Positions 1 to 5,304 of a DNA stretch of 18,108 bases are shown piece after piece. Every line of letters begins with the position of its first letter. Within the stretch, counting starts at the first letter, position 1. This stretch comes from JANPEF01 sp046596055 (GTDB lineage: Bacteria; Eisenbacteria; RBG-16-71-46; DASYSL01). The stretch is from the NCBI GenBank assembly GCA_046596055.1, contig JBKJNH010000043.1, forward strand, positions 1-18,108. The letters are read 5' to 3'. The translations under genes were made by a program, and so were the position numbers. Below the pieces are notes generated by a model that searched no databases, was not told the DNA's origin, and saw nothing but the letters and a program-made list of their open reading frames with translations.

Positions 1-878
1 TTGACCACCGACTGCCAGCCACGGACGAAGAACGGCCATCCGCCCCATAGCACGACGGGCGAAGCAAGGGCGAGCTCGAGCCAGGCCATGGCGGCCGGTG
101 GGAGCAGGTGATGAAGCGGCTGTCCGGGCAGGAGAGCCCCGACCATGAGCACGAGGAGCGGGGCGGTCAGGATGGTCGAGATCTTGAATCGCCGGCTCAT
201 GTCGACCAGTTCGGGATTCTCCGGCTCGTCGAGCGAGACCGTGCGCAGCTCGAGCGCCATGCCACAGATCGAGCACGACCCGGGCGCATCCCGAACGATC
301 TCCGGGTGCATGGGGCAAGTCCACTCGGTGCGCGTGGCGGCGGACGGCATTTCGGGCTCGAGAGCCATGCCGCATTTCGGGCAGCTGCCGGGCTTGCTCG
401 AGCGCACTTCCAAATCCATCGGGCAGATCCAGGTCGTGCCGGCACGTGGCGGATCGGTGGACAGTCCAGTCTTGGGCTGCAGATAGCGTGGGGGATCTTC
501 CTTGAAGCGCCCGAGGCAGCCGGCGCTGCAGAAATGGATTTCGTGACCCTCATGGGTCGTGTGGTGCAGACTGACCCGGGAAACCGTCATGCCGCACACC
601 GGATCGCGCACTGTCTCGGCCGGCCCGGCGGAAGAAGGATCGTGCGCCACGGTTGACGCGGTTGCGCGGACCCCCTGCGCCGACACGAGGTAGTGTTTCG
701 GATCGGCGGCGAACTTCTCCCAGCAACCGGCGCCGCAGAAGCGATAATCCGAGCCCTCGAACATGAAGTGGTGCGGGGAGTCCGGTTTCACCGTCATCCC
801 GCAGACGGGATCAATGCCGGTCGAAGCCTTGACCAGGTCGAGGTCGGCTCGTTCCGGACCTTGCTCGTCGTGACTCAT
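1..878 (-). CDS. copA: Cu(+)-exporting P1B-type ATPase, N-terminal part (3' end outside window)
   Basis: The visible 292 residues are the N-terminal part of a copper-translocating P-type ATPase, which would pump Cu(I)/Ag(I) out of the cytoplasm. Two YHS modules lie at about residues 22-64 and 91-133; each has DPVCGMTV followed by an FCxAGC pair. Two short CPM...CxxCGM heavy-metal-binding modules follow at about 149-174 (CPMDLEV) and 186-210 (CPMHPEI). The first membrane helices start near residue 232, and the family-typical segment SPVVLWGGWPFFVRGW (273-288) sits just before the edge. The phosphorylation (DKTGT) and CPC motifs would lie outside the window. The ATG at 878 begins 26 nt after the stop of the upstream small gene; no clear Shine-Dalgarno sequence is seen. 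The gene ends the metal cluster operon. Family assignment is firm; copper rather than silver specificity is inferred. Confidence 0.93.
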   Translation of the reverse strand, partial: MSHDEQGPERADLDLVKASTGIDPVCGMTVKPDSPHHFMFEGSDYRFCGAGCWEKFAADPKHYLVSAQGVRATASTVAHDPSSAGPAETVRDPVCGMTVSRVSLHHTTHEGHEIHFCSAGCLGRFKEDPPRYLQPKTGLSTDPPRAGTTWICPMDLEVRSSKPGSCPKCGMALEPEMPSAATRTEWTCPMHPEIVRDAPGSCSICGMALELRTVSLDEPENPELVDMSRRFKISTILTAPLLVLMVGALLPGQPLHHLLPPAAMAWLELALASPVVLWGGWPFFVRGWQSVV

Positions 879-904
879 GGGCAACCCGGGCGGGCGTGGC
901 ACGC

Positions 905-1075
905 TCACTTGTTCAGCTCCTCCAGCTTGGCCTTCATGAAGTCGATCTCGGACTTCTGGCCCGCCTCGATGCCCTCACAGAGGGCCCTGATTTCGGGATC
1001 CTTGAGGGACGTTTGCTCGCACATCAGGTGCATCCCGCTCATGGCCTTCATTTCTTGTTTGTCGTGAGTGTCCAT
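905..1075 (-). CDS. 56-aa Met-rich mini-DUF305-like protein
   Basis: This small ORF has no signal peptide. Its N-terminal half is rich in Met and His (MDTHDKQEMKAMSGMHLM), a composition typical of Cu(I)/Ag(I)-binding peptides. Its C-terminal half (about residues 25-53, with LCEGIEAGQKSEIDFMKAKL) aligns by eye with the last helix of both DUF305 repeats in the protein encoded at 3106-3771 (MCRAIEMNQKREIEQMEEW). It lacks the HHxMA helix of a full DUF305 unit. The start is the ATG at 1075, with a weak AGGGGCC-type upstream signal; a longer reading frame upstream is antisense-like sequence inside the neighbouring gene and was rejected. It sits 40 nt after the YtkA-like gene and 26 nt before the copper ATPase, so cotranscription is likely. 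A cytoplasmic metal-buffering role is inference. Confidence 0.75.
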   Translation of the reverse strand: MDTHDKQEMKAMSGMHLMCEQTSLKDPEIRALCEGIEAGQKSEIDFMKAKLEELNK

Positions 1076-1115
1076 GGATGGCCCCTGGTCGTGAGTGTGC
1101 CCTGCAACAGCGCAA

Positions 1116-2051
1116 TCAATGCCCCTCGTGGCCGCCGCTCGTTGCCCCCGCCGCAGCACCTGCGACGTTCGGGAGCGTGAAGGCGGAGGTCTGAACCGCA
1201 CCCCGATGCTGGAACTGGACGAACATCCGGTAACGGCCAGGCTCAGCGAAATGCACCATGAACGGAAGCTGGCCGGACTGGAGTGCCGCTCGGTCCTCGA
1301 GGGCATGGCTGTGAAGGAAGGCTAGGTCTCCCTCGCGCAGAACAACGGCGTGGCCATTGGCGCCCAGGTAGGGCTCGAGGTCGGACACGACGACGCCGCC
1401 ACGACGGATGGTGAACGTGAGTTGCTGTGCTTCGCCCGCGCGCAGGGTGTCAGGTCGCGAGAGTTTCACCTCGTACTCGCCAGCCTCAGCCGTGTCGGAC
1501 GGCGCCGGCAACGTATGCGCCCGATACTCCGTTTGTTCGCCGACCTTGAGATCGACAGGCACTGTCACTCCCAAGGGCTGTCCGTCGGGTCCCGCCATGG
1601 CGCCTTCTGGGGTGAAATCGGCAAACAGCCGGTACGGCCCGGCGGTGGGCAGCGAGAGAGCGCCCATCGTGAACCGGCCGCTCTCGGCCTCGTAGGTCGG
1701 GTGGACATGCTGAAACTGCGCCAGGTCGGTCCGGACGACAATGACGTGCATGATCTTTTCGTGGACCGTCGCGAACTGCTGAAGTGTCACGCCCCGGTCG
1801 TCGATGATCTCAAAGCTGAAATTGGTGGGCACACCGGGCTGCAGGCTCTCGACCTCCGAGAAGGCCCGGACGCAGTAGCTGCGATGGCTTTGGATGGGGG
1901 CAGTCGTGGTCAGGCGGCCGTCGGGGCCGCAGTAGACTTGCGAAACGCCAGGGCGCTTGCTGTTGCGAGTCGTCATCACGCCGACGACAACGGCGAGCAC
2001 GACAAGGGCAGCGAGCCCCGCATAGATCCAGACTGTTCGACGGGCGGTCAT
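1116..2051 (-). CDS. Membrane-anchored periplasmic protein with YtkA-like domains, metal cluster
   Basis: 311 residues. One hydrophobic helix at about residues 7-26 follows a positive N-terminus (MTARR), giving a signal anchor or signal peptide; the rest should lie outside the cytoplasm. Two beta-rich segments follow (about 65-165 and 195-295). The first carries a His cluster (HEKIMHVIV...FQHVHP, about 97-118). The second carries the family-like stretches YLGANGHAVVLREGDLAFLH and GRYRMFVQFQHRG. The C-terminus is GGHEGH, a likely metal ligand tail. Proteins of this kind, related to YtkA-like domains, are commonly encoded beside copper ATPases; their biochemical role is not established. The start is ATG 2051, with a modest purine-rich signal upstream. 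It is the first gene of a likely three-gene unit with the mini-DUF305 gene and the ATPase. The YtkA match is by recall, not by search. Confidence 0.82.
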   Translation of the reverse strand: MTARRTVWIYAGLAALVVLAVVVGVMTTRNSKRPGVSQVYCGPDGRLTTTAPIQSHRSYCVRAFSEVESLQPGVPTNFSFEIIDDRGVTLQQFATVHEKIMHVIVVRTDLAQFQHVHPTYEAESGRFTMGALSLPTAGPYRLFADFTPEGAMAGPDGQPLGVTVPVDLKVGEQTEYRAHTLPAPSDTAEAGEYEVKLSRPDTLRAGEAQQLTFTIRRGGVVVSDLEPYLGANGHAVVLREGDLAFLHSHALEDRAALQSGQLPFMVHFAEPGRYRMFVQFQHRGAVQTSAFTLPNVAGAAAGATSGGHEGH

Positions 2052-2076
2052 GGCATTGAAATCACTTTCTAAAGCA

Positions 2077-2093
2077 CTACGCAGTCAGCGTAG
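2077..2093. promoter_or_regulatory. Short inverted repeat upstream of the YtkA-like/ATPase unit
   Basis: A perfect 6-bp inverted repeat, CTACGC-agtca-GCGTAG, lies 26-42 nt upstream of the ATG at 2051, in the 97-bp gap after the sialidase-like gene. It is well placed for an operator or a 5'-UTR hairpin of the copper ATPase unit. It does not match the CueR or CopY operator patterns I know. With such a short stem, chance is possible. Confidence 0.3.
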
Positions 2094-2148
2094 CAAACTG
2101 AACGAATGAGTTGAGGGAAGCAGGCAGATGGCCGCCGTGTCGCAGCCC

Positions 2149-2820
2149 TCACTTGCTCCCCAGATCCGGCCCGAGTCGCAGCCGTGCGCCTCGGATTCGG
2201 GGCACCTGCCCTGCTTCAGTCCAGGCGAAGAAGAGGTCCGTGCCAACGCGCGCAACCTGAGGAAATCCGCTGGCCCGCGCGGCTGAAGTCCTGGCGATCG
2301 TGAGCGCCTCTCCGCGCTCGCCCGTGGGCGACACGCGTCGGCCGAGCACGCGGGACTTCTTGGCGCCGCCTTCGAGCCAGGTGCCGAACGCGCTCTTGTC
2401 AGGCAGGAGCACCATCCCCACGCGACCAAGCGGCGCGCCGTCATCCACGCGAACAGGTGGAGCAAACGTCTGCCCACCATCGCTTGACCATGCCGCGAGG
2501 ACTTGGGCCGATTCCGAGGCCGTGGTATACCACGTGATGCCAACATCGTCCCCCGCGGCGTCCAGGGCCGGCCCGTTTACGGGGCAACCGGCGATTGGTC
2601 CACTGTCGTCCGGTCCAGTGGGACCAGCGCGGCCCCTTCCCGTGCGGGGTTCGAGCCAGCTGAAGGCGAGGGTGCCGTCGGGGCCGGGCGCAAAACGGGG
2701 CTCCGCGCTGCCTGAAGGTGTGGGCATCGGAAGCGACCGAAGGTTTGCGCCGCAGGCGTCACCGGTGCGAAGTGCTGCCACCAGTCCGAGAATGACCACG
2801 CACCGAATCGTGGACACCAT
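2149..2820 (-). CDS. Sialidase/BNR-repeat-like secreted protein, apparently internally deleted
   Basis: 223 residues from ATG 2820, with GAGGAAG about 12 nt upstream. A signal-peptide-like N-terminus (residues 1-25) is followed by GSAEPRFAPGPDGTLAFSWLE (38-57, quoted minus the last residues), resembling the start of exo-alpha-sialidase-like proteins. The C-terminal part (76-223) has CPVNGPALDAAG, an Asp-box/BNR motif SSDGGQTF (112-119), VRVDDGAPLGRV and ARTSAARASGFPQVAR, which fit the C-terminal half of the same family. Known members are roughly 400 residues, so about 150 or more residues of the middle appear to be missing, with a low-complexity junction at about 58-75 (RTGRGRAGPTGPDDSGP). 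The frame stays open. It is either a functional short variant or a gene in decay. No catalytic sialidase activity should be assumed; the family label rests on remembered similarity. Confidence 0.6.
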   Translation of the reverse strand: MVSTIRCVVILGLVAALRTGDACGANLRSLPMPTPSGSAEPRFAPGPDGTLAFSWLEPRTGRGRAGPTGPDDSGPIAGCPVNGPALDAAGDDVGITWYTTASESAQVLAAWSSDGGQTFAPPVRVDDGAPLGRVGMVLLPDKSAFGTWLEGGAKKSRVLGRRVSPTGERGEALTIARTSAARASGFPQVARVGTDLFFAWTEAGQVPRIRGARLRLGPDLGSK

Positions 2821-2885
2821 CCCTCGGCCACACTTCCTCGACCTTGCCCGGCGCGCCCGCGGCGCTGGATGCGACCCGCGGGAAG

Positions 2886-3105
2886 TCACGGCAGCACCAC
2901 GGCCCGGGCGGTCCAGCGGGCACCTCCAGCGACGAGCTGGATCCAGTAGACGTCGCTTTGTGGGCGCCGCGCGGCTCTGTCGTCCCACCACCACGAGCGC
3001 ACGCCGGCCGGCCCCTCCTCGACCGTCCAGGACTCGCGGCACCGGCCGGACACGTCGATCAGGCGGATTTCGACCGGCCCCGGCCGCGGCTGAGAACTGG
3101 GTGGC
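2886..3105 (-). pseudogene. Orphan C-terminal FlgD-like Ig domain (gene remnant)
   Basis: In this gap one minus-strand frame reads VEIRLIDVSGR, then a Trp-rich stretch (SWWWDD), then SDVYWIQLVAGGARWTARAV and a TGA stop at 2886-2888. This follows the FlgD-like Ig/C-terminal sorting domain pattern: a V-D-xSGR strand, a W-D pair, then GVYW/F and a final basic strand. No start codon or upstream domain exists in this frame; it merges into the end of the DUF305 gene, whose stop is at 3106. It is best explained as the tail of a larger secreted protein whose body has been lost. Domain recognition is by pattern. Confidence 0.55.
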
Positions 3106-3771
3106 TCACCGGCATTGCTGGTACCACTTACACCGCCACTCCTCCATCTGCTCGATCTCGCGCTTCTGGTTCATCTCGATCGCCCGGCACATCTCGATCA
3201 GCTCCTCATGGCGGGCCCTCGTCGTGCACTCGGCCGCGCGCTTGATCGCCATTTCGTGATGCTTGATCATCTCCTTCATGAACGTGATCTCGTACTCGCC
3301 GCCGCTCAAGCGGGAGAGCCGCTTCATGGAGGCCATGGCGTTCATGGCTTTCATCTGACCCGGAGTCATGACCGAATCGACGTGGACCTTGTACCAGGCG
3401 TGCAGCCAGGTGCGCATCTGGCGGATCTCCGCCGCCTGGTCGGCTTCCATCGTGCGGCACATTTCCTTCAGCTCCTCGTGCGTCGCTCGTTCCTGGCACT
3501 CCCCGGCCATCATGAGAGCCATCTGGTGATGCTCGATCATGTCCTTCATGAACTTGATCTCATAGCGCTCGGCGCTGGCAGTCGAAGTGGCGGGCTTCGT
3601 GGTCCTGGCGGGATGCCCGTCGTGGGCGCCGGCCGAGGGGGCAACAAGAACGGACATCGCGATTGCGACGGTCGCGAGCACGGCGGCACGGCTCACCAAT
3701 CCACGGATGCGTCGGACCTGAGCGAACCATTCATTGCACATGACGGAATCCTCCCTGGAGCTGCGTATCAT
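3106..3771 (-). CDS. Secreted tandem DUF305 protein
   Basis: 221 residues. A signal peptide (basic residues 20-28, hydrophobic 30-45, possible cleavage after SAGA at 49) is followed by HDGH and two DUF305 units. Unit 1 (about 69-127) has KFMKDMIEHHQMALMMAGEC; unit 2 (about 159-217) has TFMKEMIKHHEMAIKRAAEC. Each carries the HHxMA helix, Cys residues at about 92/105 and 182/195, and the closing helix EMCRxxE...EIxQM. The linker is Met-rich (MTPGQMKAMNAMASM, 135-149). DUF305 proteins include copper-binding CopM of Synechocystis, so periplasmic copper binding is the likely role. Two in-frame starts, 3771 and 3741, each have a strong Shine-Dalgarno sequence. It lies 50 nt after the upstream 241-residue gene, likely in the same operon. 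Confidence 0.88.
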   Translation of the reverse strand: MIRSSREDSVMCNEWFAQVRRIRGLVSRAAVLATVAIAMSVLVAPSAGAHDGHPARTTKPATSTASAERYEIKFMKDMIEHHQMALMMAGECQERATHEELKEMCRTMEADQAAEIRQMRTWLHAWYKVHVDSVMTPGQMKAMNAMASMKRLSRLSGGEYEITFMKEMIKHHEMAIKRAAECTTRARHEELIEMCRAIEMNQKREIEQMEEWRCKWYQQCR

Positions 3772-3783
3772 GAAAAACCTCCT
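3750..3783 (-). promoter_or_regulatory. Two ribosome binding sites for the tandem-DUF305 gene
   Basis: On the minus strand AGGAGG (3778-3783) lies 6 nt before ATG 3771, and GGGAGG (core 3750-3754) lies 8 nt before the in-frame ATG 3741. Both are near optimal. The shorter product would begin MCNEWFAQVRR, leaving a more usual signal peptide; the longer one adds ten polar residues. Sequence alone does not decide between them. Confidence 0.55.
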
Positions 3784-3821
3784 GAGGAACGAATTGCGAC
3801 TTGCGGCGCGCGGGGGAGCGC

Positions 3822-4547
3822 CTACTTCACCTTCGCCATGTCGTCCCGAAGCGGACCATCGGCATCACCCTGGCCTGTCTTCGCAACCGGGAAGAGGAAA
3901 CCCTGCTTGTATTCCGCATGCTTCATTTCGAGCATCGCTTCGGCGTAGAACACGCGGGCCTTCTTGGGGCTCATCTTCTTGCTGACGATGTCGTGCGCCA
4001 GGTTGAGGGCGAGAAAGTTCGCCGCCTCCTGGTCGCAGCGCGCGGAGATCTCACCCTTGGTGCGATCGACGATGACGCTGCCGTCGTACTCCGCCAGCTC
4101 GTCGGTCTCGCCGGGAGGGACCCGGTAGTCGATCGTCTGCTTGAGCATGTCCTTGTGCGACTTGGGGAACTCATGGGCGATCTCTTCGTTGACCAGCTCG
4201 GTCATCTTCCAAGGACCGTTGTTGAACCAGATGAGACGTGTCGCCGTTGCTTCGTGGGGAGCGCCGTACTTGGACATGAGTTTGCGCGCAAGCTCGCGGG
4301 GCTGCACTTTCCAGGATGCGATCATGGCTTCGATCATGGCTGCGTCCGGGCGCCCCATCGTGCTCGAGTTCATGCCGGCCTCCTTCATCATCGTCCGGTC
4401 CGTCTTGGTTCCACCGGACATCGATGGGTGCGTCTTGGTGTCGCCCTGCGCGGCGGCCACGCTGGCGAAGCCAATGGTGGCGGCCAGGGTTCCTGCGAGG
4501 CACGCGCTCGTGAACAGCGCCGTGCGCCTCCTGCGGTAATGGTCCAT
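3822..4547 (-). CDS. Conserved secreted protein of unknown function, metal cluster
   Basis: 241 residues from ATG 4547, supported by AGGAGG 9 nt upstream; a 23-residue upstream extension was rejected. A signal peptide covers about residues 1-34 (RRRR, hydrophobic core, AAAQG). A Met-rich segment follows (about 43-76, MSGG...MMKEAGM...TMGR...MIEAM). The conserved-looking body includes KYGAPHEATATRLIWFNNGP (93-112), HEFPKSHKDMLKQTIDYRVP (125-144) and YDGSVIVDRTKGEISARCD (154-172), and ends with NFLALNLAHDIV and an FYAEAMLEMKH segment. I recall similar uncharacterised proteins near metal-resistance genes but know no function. It heads the minus-strand cluster, 50 nt before the DUF305 gene. The Met-rich part suggests Cu(I)/Ag(I) binding in the periplasm; that is inference. 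Confidence 0.78.
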   Translation of the reverse strand: MDHYRRRRTALFTSACLAGTLAATIGFASVAAAQGDTKTHPSMSGGTKTDRTMMKEAGMNSSTMGRPDAAMIEAMIASWKVQPRELARKLMSKYGAPHEATATRLIWFNNGPWKMTELVNEEIAHEFPKSHKDMLKQTIDYRVPPGETDELAEYDGSVIVDRTKGEISARCDQEAANFLALNLAHDIVSKKMSPKKARVFYAEAMLEMKHAEYKQGFLFPVAKTGQGDADGPLRDDMAKVK

Positions 4548-4706
4548 GGGTGTAGTCCTCCTGGGGTTACGTTCGGGTCCGTCACCTATCCCAGCAAGAA
4601 ACAAGCCTCGCTCCAAACGCGCCTAAGTCGTCTCGCTCTAATGGATTGACTTCTCAGGGCAGTCCGACATCGGGGGATATTGCAGAAACAGGAGCTCCGA
4701 AGACAC

Positions 4707-4741
4707 AACGCGGGTCCGGAGGACATCCCCGAACCCGCGTT
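4707..4741 (-). terminator. Hairpin at the end of the DUF4331/FlgD remnant
   Basis: Perfect 9-bp arms, AACGCGGGT and ACCCGCGTT, surround a 17-nt loop. On the minus strand the hairpin begins within the TGA stop of the remnant gene (4741-4743), where a transcription terminator would sit. No run of T residues follows, so it is a weak intrinsic terminator candidate. The rest of the gap to the gene starting at 4547 shows nothing recognisable apart from a short CCGA-CA-TCGG palindrome near 4670. Confidence 0.45.
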
Positions 4742-5051
4742 CAGAATCGTTGCCGGCTGCCTTCCTGCAACAGGATCCGCTTGGTGTCCATCATCTGGCC
4801 ACCGACGGTATAGCGCGCAAAGTAGAGTCCCCTCGGCGCGCCCGCGCCGCTCATCGTGTGGCCGTCCCAAGCTGCCGAGAAGGTGCCGGTTGCCGCGTCC
4901 TGGTCGACCGCGTCGTCGGCCAGGCGACGGCCATTGGGGAAGCCCACCAGGTCACCGCCCACGGCATGTTGATGCCCATGATTCCGGTGAGGAAGGGAAT
5001 GAAGTTGGCGACCAGCGTGACCGTGGACGGCTTGTCCGGGCTCACAAACGC
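4741..5051 (-). pseudogene. Decayed DUF4331-like gene with FlgD-like C-terminus
   Basis: Three pieces of one protein type can be read in order. In one minus frame at 5051-4960, AFVSPDKPSTVTLVANFIPF matches the N-terminal region of DUF4331 proteins. A frame change then occurs near 4960. The next frame gives GGDLVGFPNGRRLADDAVD, matching the C-terminal region of DUF4331, and runs directly into TGTFSAAWDGH...GAPRGLYFARYTVGG...KRILLQ, the FlgD-like Ig/sorting domain, ending in TGA at 4741-4743. No start codon precedes the first piece; an in-frame TGA lies just upstream. Most of the roughly 400-residue parent is missing. The gene is clearly broken. Family matches are from memory of conserved strings and should be tested by profile search. 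Confidence 0.62.
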
Positions 5052-5190
5052 GACGGTAGATCAGCACGACCTCCCGACGTTCCGGGGCCAGTTTCATTCC
5101 GTCGTCGAAAGACGCAGCGCCTGCCTTCTCTGCTGCGCTTCCCGACCGCGATTCACGCTCGAGAACAGCCGCCCGACGTGAGGACAATGA

Positions 5191-5304
5191 GGGCAAGGCA
5201 TCGACGGGCTCGGTCGTAGCCAGCCGCTCGACGGCAAGATCTTCTGGAACCCCAACGGCTACGAGTGGGCGGGGATCTTCAAGAACGAGGTGACCGTGGC
5301 GTGA
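5191..5304 (+). pseudogene. Orphan C-terminal coding fragment, unknown family
   Basis: A plus-strand frame of 37 codons follows an in-frame stop (5188-5190) and reads SQPLDGKIFWNPNGYEWAGI, then FKNEVTVA and TGA (5302-5304). The composition looks protein-like, unlike the surrounding shadow frames. There is no start codon. It overlaps the last 26 nt of the MscS gene on the other strand. I do not recognise the family. The rest of 5052-5190 holds nothing I can identify on either strand. It could be the tail of a lost gene, or chance. Confidence 0.3.

Noticed and set aside
905..1306. 133-residue version of the mini-DUF305 gene
   Set aside because: The first 77 codons overlap the YtkA-like gene in another frame and read as shadow; the internal ATG 1075 fits the operon spacing.
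2821..3042. N-terminal extension of the sialidase-like frame
   Set aside because: The extra residues are an off-frame reading of the FlgD-like remnant; ATG 2820 begins a signal peptide with a ribosome site.
4662..4680. Palindrome CCGA-CA-TCGG near 4670 as a metal-regulator operator
   Set aside because: Only 4-bp arms in GC-rich DNA and no match to known copper operator patterns; not distinguishable from chance.
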